Notes: a model not told the origin generated them from the sequence alone. Shown: positions 1-11,805, counted from the first letter of the stretch. The stretch is 64,000 bases of DNA from Ochotona curzoniae (GCF_017591425.1 NW_024467083.1:15429001-15493000), one strand, 5' to 3'. A program made the numbers and translations.

Positions 1-233
1 AAATGATGGTTCACGTAACAGGGTTATGTCGCTCTAACAGGAGTCCTGGCTTAGTTATCAGTTTCCAACTTGCTTCTCATTCTTGGACCAACCCTAGCCA
101 GGCACTGTGGATATACGAATGGTAAACAAGTATGTAGTGTCTCTCTCTGTTTTTCGCTACCTCTCTTTTTCTCCTGGGAATTATATCTTAAAAAGAAGTA
201 ACAAGAAAAATACCTAACATTCGTATACTATTT

Positions 234-552
234 TTTTAAAGATTTATTTTATTTTTATTGGAAACTCAGACATACAGAAAGGAGGAGAGACAGAGAGGAA
301 GATCTTCCATCTGATGATTCACTCCCCAAGTGACCACAAAGGCCAAAGCCAGGATCCAGGAACTTCCTCCAGGTCTCCCACACAAGTGCAGGTTCCCAAA
401 GCTTTGGGCCATCCTCTACTGCTTTCCCAGGCCACAGGCAGGGAGCTGGATGGGAAGTGGAACTGCCAGGATTAGAACTGGCGATGCCCATATGTGATCC
501 CCGGGTGCGTTCAAGGTGAGGACTTTAGCCGCTAGGCCACTCTGCCAGCCCC
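234..552 (-). mobile_element. C-SINE, near full length
   Basis: This is a tRNA-derived lagomorph C-SINE read on the minus strand. The T-rich tail is at the left, the GA-rich box (CAGAAAGGAGGAGAGACAG) follows, and the tRNA-like head ending CCACTCTGCCAGCCCC is at the right. It is flanked by a target-site duplication (219-233 and 553-567, ATTCGTATACTATTT versus ATTTGTATACTATTT, 14 of 15 identical). The clear duplication and good match to the other copies suggest a fairly young insertion. A small reading frame inside it is a by-product of the SINE sequence. Confidence 0.92.
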
Positions 553-1195
553 ATTTGTATACTATTTTACACATGTTATTCCAGATCTATCCTTACTCCA
601 AAATAGGAAAACTGGGCTTCAAACCCATCAAAATGCAATCAATTGTTTTTTTATTAGGGTTAGGAAGAAGGTGTCAATATCACTGAAATGTCTTTCTGAA
701 AAGTGCTGAAGCATTAGAAATAAGAAGCAATTCTACACCCACCAGATGCTTCACCGAACTCTCATCCTAGCTCCCACTGTACTTGTTCTTAAATACGCGA
801 AAAATTAGTTAACATTCTCATTTGCATCAATTAACATTCTGAAAACTCTAACAAATCCTGCTCATAAACTGTGTTTATACTACATTGCTTTTCATTTTTT
901 CACATTTTTTTAATTATAAGGGTAGAATATACTCACTATGTAACTGAAAAATACAGAAAAATAATTTTGGATAGAAAATTAATCTATATCTATGAAACCG
1001 AGAAAAAAAGGTAATATTTGTTGATGCATTTGCTTCTATCCCACTTCCCTTCTCTTTGTTTGGCTATGCATTTGTGTGTGTTCATATTGGGAAACATGCT
1101 GTACAAAAATACCTTGCAATTTTAATTAACTTTTTAAAGAATAATTTTGGATTTGCAGTATAGACTTGCAAAAAAAAGGAAAGAATTAGAGTTTG

Positions 1196-1335
1196 GATCC
1201 GGTGTGACGGCCCAGTAGCTAAATCCTAACCTTACAAGGGCCAGGATTCAACAGGGGCACTGGTTCATGTTGGGGCTACTCCACTTCCCACCCAGCTCTG
1301 CAGTGGAGGGGAAAAGCAGTTGGGGCAGATGGCAT
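1196..1335 (+). mobile_element. C-SINE 5' fragment, diverged
   Basis: The head (GGCCCAGTAGCTAAATCC), a degraded central box and the CTCCACTTCCCACCCAGCTC segment are recognisable. The 3' half and A-rich tail are not. The sequence to about 1440 (TGGCTCCTTGG, GCTGCATGGCAAGG) may be a scrambled remainder. It is old and truncated. Confidence 0.6.
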
Positions 1336-2534
1336 TGGGTGTAGCAAGCATGGCTCCTTGGTTAGCAAGGCTACGAGAGATTTCTGGCTGCATGGCAAGG
1401 CCTGGCAGAATGTCTGTCTAATCACTTCATTGCTGCCTCATCCATTGTATGGAAACTCAATCACCTCTATGATATTTCATGGAATTCTCCTAAGATGTTG
1501 TTGTTTTTCTGCAAATGTTAAATGATTTCTGTCACTGGCTTAATACTGGAAACTGATTTTATCAATCATGTTATAGTAGAAGAGTCTTTAGCAACTTGAG
1601 ACAACGAGACACAGCTAAAAGCATACAATAAAACAATTGAGCCTATATTATTCCCAAATGTCTTATTGTGCACCCACTTTTGACTTGGAACTTACTCTAA
1701 ATGCGTGATGTTCGCCATCAAAAATCGTTTGATAATATCCTGGAATAGATGGCAATCATGGAGGTACAAAAAGTTAGTTTACTGTGCAGCCTTGAACTGT
1801 TACAAAACATGAAATGATGCATTTTGGTTTTTCACCATGGAAAGCAGAGTATATGAGGCATTTTTAAAATGGAGACAAATGTGAACCCCTAGAGAAAAAT
1901 GATTTAAAACTTCTACCTTATTTTGGCACTTATATCTATGGAAAGAAAATATTTTAAAAAGATAAAAAGAAGTTTTTTGTAAAGGCCCTCTGTCTATAGC
2001 AAGGCTGAGTTGCCCTGATTCTTTTCACTGCCCTTTAACAAAAGAACAAAAATAATTAAATCAGTACTAGTTGAAGGTGATGGTAATTAATATATGACTG
2101 ATTATAACATTAATAAAGAATCTATGACATATTCAAATTACTTTCACTTATGAGTTTTCTTTTTACTTCTGTATTCTTGATATTTTAAGAATATTTTTAA
2201 TATTGGTTTAGCTTTAGTGAAAATTGATTTTAAATATAAGTAAAAACTTGTCACTATGTAATAGCAAGTGCTGCCAACCATGGAGTTCCTGGCTTCAGCC
2301 TGGTGACTGCAGGTTAGAATGAGTAATGGTTCACTGAACATGTTTTCTTTGAAGTAAAATAATAACGATGTTTTTATAGGATTGTTTTTGTATTCTCCTA
2401 ACCATGAAGCAAAAAATAAAACAACTGCATGTTGTGCAAAAGCATGTGATGGTCTCTATATAAATAAAGAAGACAGCTTTTTTGAGTTGTTCATTATGAG
2501 CATCATGCCATAGTGTTCCATTTCTCTTCCTTGT
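1336..2534. other. A/T-rich unique stretch, no gene seen
   Basis: No SINE, L1 or coding signature was recognised apart from short homopolymer tracts. The reading frames are short and unlike any family I know. Confidence 0.5.
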
Positions 2535-2826
2535 CTTCTCGCCAATCCATGCATCCTTTGGAAGCTCTCAAGTCAGCCAGAGCTGGTTTCTAGCACAGCT
2601 CCCTACTTGTAGCCTGGGAAAGTAGTAGAAGATGGCCCAAAGCCCTGGGACCATGCATCCAGGTAGGAGACCCGAAAGAGGCTCCTGGTTCCTTGCTTCA
2701 GGTCTGTTCAACTTTGGCCATTGCAGCCACTTGGGAAGCGAACCAGCAGATGGAAAATCTTTCTCTCTGTCTCTCCTTCTTTTTGCAAATCTTCCTTTCC
2801 AATAATAAATATCTAAATCTTAAAAA
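2535..2826 (+). mobile_element. C-SINE, 5' end diverged
   Basis: The body is clear from GCTCCCTACTTGTAGCCTGGG through the CACTTGGGAAGCGAACC box to the pyrimidine-rich segment and AATAATAAATATCTAAATC tail. The tRNA-like head (2510-2580) is heavily mutated, so the left edge is uncertain by about 25 bases. Confidence 0.8.
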
Positions 2827-3424
2827 ATAATAGAATAATTGTAAACCTTTTGTTTAGTTTTGCATAATATTCATGTATCACTCTGATACACATTTTAAAA
2901 TTAAGAAATTAACTTAATGATTAACTAATCCATATGCTTTCTCTAGATTTAACTAGTTTTATAATCAGCATCCCTTTTCTGTTGCAGGGTACAAATCAGG
3001 ATAATACATTGTTTTTATATATAAATCTTTTTTAATCTCTTTGGATCAGAGACAGTCTTCAAATTTACTTTGTTGTTAATAGTTTTGATACTTTTGAAGA
3101 TTCCTGGTATTACTTGATTCTCATTTGATTTGGAATCTTCTGAAGGTCTTTCTGTGATATTTAGTCTTCTTAGCACATCAAATTTAGTAGCTCATAGTTT
3201 ATTGTTAGTGAGGTTTTGCTGACTCACTTGATCTATCTGTCAGGTTTCGATCTTTCCCCTTCAATACTTCTGTCTTTGAAAGTGAATCATCAAGTCTGTT
3301 CTACAAACGTAAAGGTTTAATTTTACCTTCCACAAAAGTAGTAGCTACATATCATAATTATAATTTTCCTCCAATGATGATTTAGTCTTCTCCTTCATTT
3401 ATTTCTTTATCTATTTATCTACAA

Positions 3425-4110
3425 ATATGAAGGTACTTCAAAATGCCCATGCAAAATGCAATTAAAAAATAAGCAATATCCGAAGAAATTTTTTAGAAAT
3501 CCATGTGTAGTTTTGTGATGGGGTATAGCCAGTTGATACTCAATAGCAATGGGTAGGCTTATTGGGATAACTGATAGCACAGACACTGTGGAAACATCTG
3601 ATGTACCCTTCCTACCTCCTCCCATGCCATTCAAGTTAATTGGATGCACAGATATGAGCTCTGGAAGTTCCACATACATCACTCCCCTCCTGCCTCAAGC
3701 ATGCCATTCAGGTTAGCTGACAAAATGCAAATAGTTCTAGAGGATCTGTGCACCCTGACACTCCAGCCACCTATCATGCTCCTTAGGCTAATTAACTGCA
3801 TGGAAATTTTTGTCTCCAGCAACTTTCTTCCTGCCTCCTGACACTTAGTTCATTTGAATATTTTGTACTTCATGTGGAAACTTTGTATTTTGTAACTCTC
3901 AAGCTGATTGGAGAGTGAGAGCTTAAAAACTCCTGACATTTGGCCATGTAGTGCAGTGTCTCCTGGAGTGTAGCAGGAGCTGCTGTTGGCAAGCTTGGAT
4001 AATAAAGACTCCTTCTCACAACTCTATACTTGTCTGGCATGATCTCTCTTGCTCTCTGCAACAATTTTATTCATAAAATACATTCTATAAATTTTATAAA
4101 CACAACTTTT
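3425..4110. mobile_element. Mariner-like MITE interrupted by an LTR
   Basis: The left part (about 3425-3513) starts with an inverted-repeat end (TATGAAGGTACTTCAAAA) and runs to GAAATCCATGTGTAGTTT. The right part (about 4064-4110, TCATAAAATACATTC...) continues the same consensus after the LTR. The element type is a short palindromic DNA transposon derivative with ends like those at 31175-31505. A further reversed piece appears at about 4468-4505 (TTCCATAAACTTTTTGAA). The family name is not certain. Confidence 0.5.
3514..4063 (+). mobile_element. Solo LTR of an endogenous retrovirus
   Basis: A block of about 550 bp begins TGTGATGGGG and ends TGCAACA, giving the TG...CA ends of an LTR. It contains a TATA-like TTAAAA at 3923-3928, an AATAAA poly(A) signal at 4001-4006 and a pyrimidine-rich U5-like end. 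The flanks AGTTT and ATTTT differ at one of five bases and may be the target duplication. No gag, pol or env sequence and no second LTR are nearby, so it is a solo LTR with no viral coding capacity. The subfamily is unknown. Short reading frames on both strands are chance frames. Confidence 0.65.
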
Positions 4111-4134
4111 ATGCATTAATCTCAAAACCCCACA

Positions 4135-4142
4135 TATATATG

Positions 4143-4176
<34 letters not shown>

Positions 4177-4455
4177 AAGAGAGAAAGAGAAAGAGAGAGA
4201 GAACAATGAGACAGAATTCACTGTTTCATTTCACAAAGGCCCCCAACAGCTGAAAACAAGCAAGACTGAAGTCAAGAGATGAGAAGTCAATTCAAATTTC
4301 CCATGTGTGGCAGAACACAAGTTGAGCAATACAGACCCCACTTGCATTCGAGGGTCTAATTAGCTAGAGTTGGGAGAAGAGATGGCTATTAAACCCAGAT
4401 ACTTCAACATGGGATTTAGGTATCCTAATTGACTTCTTAGCCACCAGCCCAATTT
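4135..4455 (-). mobile_element. C-SINE with expanded TA/GA tract
   Basis: The right part (TTAAACCCAGATACTTCAAC to CTTAGCCACCAGCCC) is the reversed tRNA-like head. The body around 4205-4370 is very diverged. The SINE's usual GA-rich stretch has grown into a compound microsatellite, (TA)n at about 4134-4158 followed by (GA)n at 4159-4202. Confidence 0.68.
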
Positions 4456-4625
4456 CAACACAAAACTTTCCTTTTAATTACATTTCCATAAACTTTTTGA
4501 AATATTTTATCTATATCAACTCATGAATATTGTTTTATGCTTTGATTCATAGTGTGCTATTTATTTTGTCACTCAAATATTCCCAATTTGTTCATTGAGA
4601 GATTTTATATGTTAGTCCATATAAA

Positions 4626-4957
4626 GATGTATTTATTTGTTTGAAAGTCATAGTTACACACACACACAGAGACAGAAAGATATTTCATTGACTGGTTCAT
4701 GTTCCACATTGCTACAACAGCCAGGAGAGGACCAGGCCAAAGACAGAAACCAGGAGCTTCTTCTAGGTCTCCCATGTGGTTACAAAGGCATAATCCCTTG
4801 GACTATCTTCTGCTGAATAACTCTTCAACTAGTAGCAGAAAGCTGAATCAAAAGTGGAGCAGCCAGGACACAAATCAGCACTTATGAGGAATTGCAAAAG
4901 AATATTCAGCAGTGCAGGTGGTGGCTGTACTTGCTATACTATAATACCAGCTCTTTC
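4626..4957 (-). mobile_element. C-SINE, diverged
   Basis: The tail (GATGTATTTATTTGTTTG) and the CAGGAGCTTCTTCTAGGTC, CATGTGG and GTGGAGCAGCCAGGACAC boxes are in the expected reversed order. The head is disrupted by extra sequence at about 4888-4915. A (CA)n tract replaces part of the GA box. Confidence 0.75.
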
Positions 4958-4992
4958 TGCATCTTTTTTTAAATCCCCTATTTCTTTGTGTG

Positions 4993-4997
<5 letters not shown>

Positions 4998-5023
<26 letters not shown>

Positions 5024-5065
5024 GAGACAGAGAGAGATAGAGCAGAGAGAGAGAGAGAGAGAAAA
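4998..5065. repeat. (CA)n/(GA)n compound microsatellite
   Basis: About nine CA units run into GA-rich repeats (CAGAGAGAGATAGAGCAGAG and on). It looks like the remains of another SINE tail/GA box, but no body follows. Confidence 0.85.
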
Positions 5066-5246
5066 ATAGAACATATCTTCTTTATGGCTTTATGATGTGT
5101 TCTGTATTTTTGAAACTAGAGCCCTGGAATCAGCCATTTAATTCTTTTGCGGAAGGGCAGCATTTAAAACTAAGGTCTAAATTTCAGGTGTTATTCTTTA
5201 AATGGAAATATATTCAATAATCCAATAAATTCTCCAAGTACATTTC

Positions 5247-5292
5247 AGCACTTGTTAGTGCTTAATTACATGCTTGTTAGCATGTAATTAAG
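5247..5292. other. Two adjoining hairpins with the same loop
   Basis: Arms 5247-5252 and 5257-5262 (AGCACT/AGTGCT) enclose the loop TGTT. Arms 5261-5274 and 5279-5292 (CTTAATTACATGCT and its exact complement, 14 bp) enclose another TGTT. The two stem-loops share two bases. No gene is attached to them. Confidence 0.85.
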
Positions 5293-5384
5293 AATTCTGT
5301 TACTTGACTTGATCTGAAATTTATGATTCTATATTTTTCACATCACTGCAATGTGTATAAAGTAAATAATAGATAAGAAAGCCT

Positions 5385-5475
5385 GGAATCTGAAACCAGA
5401 GTCCAAGTTTATATACTGACCTTATCATCTGCTCATCGGGTAGCCTTGGATAAAGTGCTTAATCTTCTGTACCTT
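5385..5475 (+). repeat. MIR, left part
   Basis: The order matches the central MIR core: GAATCTGAAACCAGAGTCC, a gap, then GGGTAGCCTTGGATAAAGTGC and TTAATCTTCTGTACC. The latter correspond to the 'ctgtgtgaccttgggcaagt...taacctctctg' stretch. MIR is an ancient mammalian tRNA-derived SINE. The rest continues at 5766 after a SINE insertion. Confidence 0.65.
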
Positions 5476-5765
5476 ATTTTATTTTTAATTGAAAGTATAG
5501 TGACAAGGAGAGGGATAGACAGACAAAGATCTTCCATTGCCTAGTTTTCTCTGCAAATAGCCACTAAAACCAAGTCTAAGCCAGGCTGAAACGAAGATCT
5601 CTGAACTCCACTCAGGTCTCCCATGTGGATGGCAGGTGACCAAGTATTTTGTCTATTATCTGGTTCATTCCAAGGTACGCTAACAAGAAGCTGAATGAGA
5701 AGCAAGGCAGGTGGTTTTCAAATCCTGACCCCATACAAGACGCAATTATAGCACAGTGACAACTT
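5476..5765 (-). mobile_element. C-SINE inserted in a MIR
   Basis: The tail (TTATTTTATTTTTAATTGAAAG), CAAAGATCTTCCATTGCC, CTCAGGTCTCCCATGTGG and a decayed head follow in reversed order. It splits the MIR at 5385-5475 and 5766-5930, so it is the later arrival. Confidence 0.8.
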
Positions 5766-5930
5766 ATCTGCCTATGCTTCAAAGCTGGTCATTCTGTTCC
5801 TCATTTCTATCATCCACAGGCAGAAACTACCGAAGATAGAAGCTAAGTAAATTACTATTTCGAAAGCTCTTGGGGTGGTATCTGACACAAAAAAATTAGC
5901 GTGTTGATACTAATTGCTATCATTGCTGTT
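5766..5930 (+). repeat. MIR, right part
   Basis: CATTCTGTTCCTCATTTCTATC matches the MIR 'cagtttcctcatctgt' region, and TCTTGGGGTGGTATCTGACAC resembles its 3' 'gtgcctggcaca' portion. The match is weak but collinear with the left half. Confidence 0.5.
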
Positions 5931-6036
5931 CAGTTCACTTTACCTAGGAGTTTAAAAGTTAGTACCTAGGAGAAGCTAATACTTACTGAATGTATTTTAT
6001 TAAAAAGTCAATCATTAATATGAGGTATAACTTTTT

Positions 6037-6350
6037 TTTAAAAAGATGTATTTATTTTTATTGGAAACTCAGATTTACAGAGAGAAGAAACACAGATTTG
6101 TCTGCTGGCTAACTTCGCAAGTGGTCACAACGACCTGAACTGAACCTATCCAAAGCCAGGAGCCAGGAGCTTCTGGGTCTCCCACGTGGCTTCAAGGTCC
6201 CAAAGCTTTATCCTATCCTCTACTGCTTTCTCAGGCCACAGGAAGAGAGCTGGATGAGAACTGGGGCAGCCAGGATATGAACTGGCACCCATATGGGATA
6301 CAGCATGTGCAAGGCAAGGATTTTAGCCACTAGGCTATATGCTGGAACCT
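6037..6350 (-). mobile_element. C-SINE, near full length
   Basis: The A/T tail (AAAAAGATGTATTTATTTTTATTGG), GA box, CAGGAGCCAGGAGCTTCTGGG, CCCATATGGGATACAGCATG and head TTAGCCACTAGGCTATATGC are all present. An exact target duplication was not found. Confidence 0.88.
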
Positions 6351-8820
6351 ACCTTATTTTTAAATAAAGTGTTATTAACATAATTGAATTTAATTCTACT
6401 ATAACGAGCATGTTTTAATTGGTAATTGTTCTTCTCAGTGTTAAAATTCAATTTCTCAGCAACGTTTTTGGAACGGTGGAACACATAATTTTGAAATGAA
6501 ACTATCCTATGTGATGTTATAACTGGGGACACATAGACACTTGTCTACAAATTTGTTTAAAACTCACAGATTGTTTAGTGAAGAGCATACCCTAACATAG
6601 ACTGTGGATTCTGGATAATGATGCAGAAATGCTGGCTCATCAATTACAATGAAGGCACCATTCTCATATAGACTACGTGTGAAATTCTACCTATTTAGGG
6701 GTAGGGGTTGTGTGAGAAAATTCTGAACATTCTAATCAAATGTGCCACACATTCTAAATTGCTTCAAATAAATCAAATCTAACAAATGAAACCTGTGTTT
6801 ACTAGCACCTCCAAGATGGCCTCCATCATTCCCTTCCCCTACTACATATATATGTTATATCTCATGAAGTCGAACTTAGTTCCATTTTTCTTGAATTTGC
6901 ACTTTCTTAAAGCCTTGTTCAACCAATAAAATGCACCATAAGTAATATTCTGTTAGAATGACTCATCTCAAGATTAATTTCCCTTCCAGGAGAAGTCTAA
7001 ACTATGTAGAGGTCAAATCTAAATCATTCAGATTGGCAGTTTTAATTTAATTATCAAAGGCTAGCCTACACATTCTCTTACTGTCTTGGATATAGGCTAA
7101 TCAACCCTCAAATGACTATACACACAGCTGGTGTTGGCTGCCTCCACATTAGAAACACAAAGCCAAATGTGCACTCTATGTTTGGTCATTATACAGAACA
7201 ATATTAACTATTGTTTTAAACCACAAACAGTCTAGTTTCTTGTGTAAAAAGAAAGGACAAAACAGAAGGCCTTTTCAGTGTGTCATTTTCAACCACTGAT
7301 GAGAACTTTTCTTCACATAATTAAAATTAACAAACAGCAAAAAATTATTAATCACTTTTCGGCAGATGGAATAATTATTATCACTGCCAGAATTTGGATA
7401 GCTGATTTCATTTAATTTGGAGGCCATGAAATCTAATAGGTATTTTTTGTTCATTAATTAGATTTTGGACAATGCTACAGTAACGTGGTTTAAAATTTGA
7501 TGTAGCCTTTGTATACTAAATATTTTAAAATAAAGTTTTTCTTATATTGAGACAGATTCTGCCCTATTGAAATAAAATGTCTTTATCAATATTCAAGGTA
7601 TAGTATCAATAAAACACTATCAAAAATAATTTCAGTCTATGTTTTCAGGATTTGGCTTCCATTTTAAAACAATAAACTCTGTACATGTTAATGTCTTCAT
7701 GAAATTCTTACTATTTTTTTCACTAAGTTTCTTTACAGACTCAATAACATGTAGTTCTGTGGGCAAACAATCATGCTTCAAAGGTATACAATGTGAGAAT
7801 TACTCAGAAAGTGTTTTTAAATCTTTCAGGTAATAAAGTCCTGACAAAAATCTTTCTTTGAATGAGCAACACTACTCAGTAAGAAATACCAGAGAATAAT
7901 GTCTGATAGTATTTATTCCGTAAAGAAGGATAGAATACCTTGTATTTTATTAGGTCCACAATTTTGCTATCATTGCACAATGTGGAATTCTGATCTATGG
8001 TAATTATCGGCACCCGAAAGCTTCACCATGAAGAAACTTCAACACTTTTTAACTCTTAGGGTTAATAATGTGGACTATATCTGAAAGATAGTACAATTTC
8101 TTTTTGTCATTCTTACCTCACTATCAGGACTCACAAATGTGTGTAACATCTGATTTCTATTGCAATCATTCACTCATTTGCTAATATTCCATTAAAATTA
8201 TATTTGGGGTAAAGACAAATAGGCTACTTTTCAGTTTACTTTTTAGGAAATTCTTAATGTACTTAATTAAGACATAAACATCTTTACACTGTTGGTTTAC
8301 TATGAGATATCCCTAACTTCATTTTAATAAAAATTTTAATATCGATACAGGAATATGTACATCTAAAAATCAAATATATAGAGATTGTATATTTAAAGGG
8401 ACTATATGGTGTAAAATCTATGAACTGTCTCTTAAAATTAAATAAAATAAGTAATAAGTATTAATTTTATTTATTTTAATGATCAAAATTATGAAGCACT
8501 ATAATATAAAGATATTCTTAATTGTTGTATGTGTTATATTTAGTAACATTACAATACTAGAAGGCAAGATATACTGTAGGGATATTATAACCAGAACAGT
8601 CTGGAAAAGAAAAGAAACCCAAGAAACCAATCCATGCATTTATAACCAATAATCTTTTACAGACTAGTTAAAATCAGTACCTGGAGAAGGGACAATCACT
8701 TCAACATAGAGTGCTGGAAATGATTCTATATATGTAAAATTACAAAACAATTCTACCATAAACTTCATACAAAAAAACCCCTCAAATTTGGATCAAAATT
8801 ATAATCCTAATACCACAACT
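6351..8820. other. A/T-rich unique stretch, no gene seen
   Basis: Nearly 2.5 kb has no recognised repeat and no convincing exon. The short frames have no recognisable domain. Confidence 0.5.
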
Positions 8821-8824
8821 TACT

Positions 8825-9985
8825 AGAGAAAATTGTCACGGAAATTCTGCAAATACCCGCATAGGCTAGACATACAAGAGGACAGACCAATGGCAGTGGC
8901 ACACCTAGAGACAGATGGACACAGGAAAGCAGTACAGACAGGATGTTGCAGTGACCAGATACTCCAGTGGCATTCAGTGAGTGGTGGTGATCTGAACTCC
9001 ATCGGTGGCAAGAACTCCACCAGCAACCAGGTGAGAAGCAGACTTCACTGCGAGCTCAAGAGATGAACCCAAAAAACTGCCCATCCTGCTGGTTTGTTTG
9101 ATTTGTCCAGGAACAGAGACAGAGAAGCAGATCCAAAACAGGCAGTGTGGATTTCACAGCCCAGACCCTTACCGGAACCGAATTCGGTGCTATCTTTGTG
9201 GGCAGGCAAAAGCGATGGGACAGAACTGTGCATGAACTAAGCTGGGATCAAACTTATTTCTGGCTCAGTAAAGTGAACTGACATAACATCCTACAGGTTC
9301 TACCAAAAATGGGTCCAGGTAGCCCCCAGACCTAATAGCCAGAAGTGTGGCAAAGGATTTAAGACTTTTAGGGCAGCAGTGAGCTGCACATGCACTGAGC
9401 TGGGAGCAAACCCAGTGAGCTCAGTATATTGTACTGATCCCATAGAGAAAATAATACTGACTTTGGCATAATATGACTCAAAATAGGTCCAGGTAGCCTT
9501 GAGACCTAATGGCCAGCAGGTTCAAGCAAGATCAATACCACCAACAAGGTAGCTATTAGGACACCTGGTGTCTCCCTAATCCTGGGAACTGTTGGAACCA
9601 GAAGTGGGAGAAACCTTGTACATAGAATAGTGAAGACTCAGCATGGTATCACAAGAGGTGGAGATTGGTGAGTCAGGAGATGGGACTACAGAGACCATGG
9701 TGGAAGTCTAACATAATAGCCCAGACCTGAAACTCGCTGGAGAGAGTGGCACGAGTGACTGTAAACAAATAATCGTGTACCAGCTGCAATAAGTAAAATC
9801 ATATTGTAGACCTGTGTGTGTGATGAAGCTTTGAAATCTGCCCCAAGGAGGAGAATCTGCTTACTAGAAGTAACATAGGGGAACTCAGTTGGGAGAGGGA
9901 GAGGACATGAAGAAGAGGCCAGGGAAACCCCAAGGCCTATAGAACTGTATCATAAAATGATAACAGTGATTTTTAAAAAGTGAGA
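8825..9985 (+). mobile_element. L1-derived element: 5'UTR fused to 3' end
   Basis: From about 8873 the sequence runs collinearly with the L1 5'UTR at 54420-55440. Shared blocks include CAGTGACCAGATACTCCAG, ATCTGAACTCCA, CCATCCTGCTGG and TGCCCCAAGGAG. At about 9868-9874 it jumps to the last ~100 bases of the L1 3' end as seen at 57096-57190 (ATAGGGGAACT, then ACCCCAAGGCCTATAGAACT). ORF1, ORF2 and most of the 3'UTR are absent. A four-base match (AGTA) exists at both sides of the missing segment in the longer copy. The L1 5'UTR normally holds an internal promoter, so the element could be or have been transcribed, but it cannot encode proteins. No clear target duplication was seen, and the left edge is approximate. 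Confidence 0.78.
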
Positions 9986-10029
9986 ATTAAAGTATGTTCA
10001 GCCCTTTTCTTAAATAAAGGAAAAATTCA

Positions 10030-10345
10030 TGGGGCCAAGGTTTCAGCACAATGGGTTACCCACCTATGATGACAGCCTTCCCTATGCCTTGTGATCTAGC
10101 TAGGACACTTCCCATCCACTGCCCTGTTAAAGGTCTGGGAAAAGCAGCAAATGATGATCCAAGAGCCGGGGGACCTGCCACCCACAAGGAGATTCAGATG
10201 AATTTTTGGCTCCTGGCTTTAGGCTGGCTTAGTGCTGGCCATTGTGAACAAGTGGAAAATGAATCATCAGGATGGAATATCTTTCTCTGAATATTTATCC
10301 TTCACTCTCACTTTTGAAAAAGATAATACATCTTTTAAGAAAATA
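10030..10345 (+). mobile_element. C-SINE, diverged
   Basis: GGGGCCAAGGTTTCAGCAC opens the head. The CTGGGAAAAGCAG, CTCCTGGCTTTAGGCTGGC and ATGAATCATCAGGATGGAA boxes follow in order, ending in a tail near 10340. It sits about 45 bases after the preceding L1-derived element. Confidence 0.75.
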
Positions 10346-11720
10346 AAACATTAAATATCATGCTCTATATACAGTTAATTTAGAAACAAACAACATGTCT
10401 TATTTTTCAGATATTACATATTAGATTAGTGCTGACTTAGGCTTATGACTGTAGAGTGAATTGCAATAATTTCCTTGCAAAAAAGAAAGTAAGGAAACAA
10501 TAAAAGGAGAGATTGGGGCAGTTTGAGGAATGCAGAAGATTAGGGAGGAAAGTGTGATTTTTTTAACTCAACTTATACAACCAATAAAATCTGTGTTCTT
10601 TATATTACTAAAGCTTAAAAACAAGAACTATATTTTAGCAGAGCAGGTATCATTTTATAATACACATTTTATTTTTATTTATGCTTTTGTATAAAATTCT
10701 GGTGAAATGGTAAAAGGAAGGCTAAATACCTATTTCACACCTACTAACAAGTACACAAACAGAAAAAATGAATAATATTAGATAAAAGAAAACAAAATAA
10801 TTGTTTTAAATGCTCTGCTTATACTGATTTTATTTTCTTCTGACTTGCTATAGCACTTATTGGCTCTTAACCACATCTACTGGGTCCCTCAAATGTCTAG
10901 GCATTGAAGATTAATTCTGTGTTTCAACCACATTATATAATTTGAACATTGATTTCTCATTTCTCTGTTATCTCATGATTGCTCAATTAACCTAGACCTA
11001 TATATGTGTGTGTGTGTGTATATACATGTGTATGTATTTATAAATATATGTATATTTATAAATATATGTTTATTTGTAAATGTATGTCGATAGATGATAG
11101 ATAGATAATAGATATATTACCTTTGCTATGGATCATATGGATCATATGGTTTACATTAGAGAAATGCAATTTTAAAGTAAAATTAATGGCATAGCGACAG
11201 TTCTATTTCTGTTTTGGAAGTATATTTTTTATTTTCATTTTTTTAAATTCACAAAATGCACTAAACAATTTTCTTTTTATCTAACCACATAAAATTTTAT
11301 ATATTATTTACCATGTCTATTTAAAGTATTATTGAATAATTATTTTATTTTATTTAATAAAAGTTTTCACTAACAGCCTGAAGTATGTCATATATTTTTC
11401 TTGCTTTTAATGTAAAATTTTGATCACTTCTTCATTTAAAAATTTTTTACATTTTAACTAATTTATATAAAGAAAACAGATTTTGTGGTTTTTATATATT
11501 GAGTTTTAAGAACATAATTATTACTTTTTGTAGTTTTACCATCCCTCCTTCCCTTCTCCTTTCTTTCTTTTAATATTATAAATCACATACTTCATTTACT
11601 ACATAATCATAAGCTCAATCTCCCAGGAAATAAATAATTCAACATACAGTTTTTCAACAAGTGTTAATCTCCTTCCCAAAAAGAAAACCACATAAAAAGT
11701 GTCCCCAAAACTACTGTAAT
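10346..11720. other. Very A/T-rich stretch, no gene seen
   Basis: No repeat body or exon was recognised. It includes a TG/TA/GATA simple-sequence patch. Confidence 0.5.
10999..11120. repeat. TA/TG/GATA simple-sequence patch
   Basis: (TG)n with TA steps, repeated ATAAATATATGT motifs and a short GATA run (GATAGATGATAGATAGATAA) follow one another. This is a likely unstable microsatellite. Confidence 0.85.
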
Positions 11721-11721
11721 T

Positions 11722-11805
11722 GGTATGCTGGTTCAAGTTCTGGCTGCTCCAATTCCCATTCAGTAACTCTAACTTTTAAGTAAATAACTAAAACATAAGA
11801 AAACA
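11722..11805 (+). mobile_element. C-SINE fragment with internal deletion
   Basis: GCTGGTTCAAGTTCTGGCTG and CTCCAATTCCCATTCAG match the SINE centre. An A-rich tail (AAGTAAATAACTAAAAC) then follows immediately, so about 200 bases of body are missing. Confidence 0.5.
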
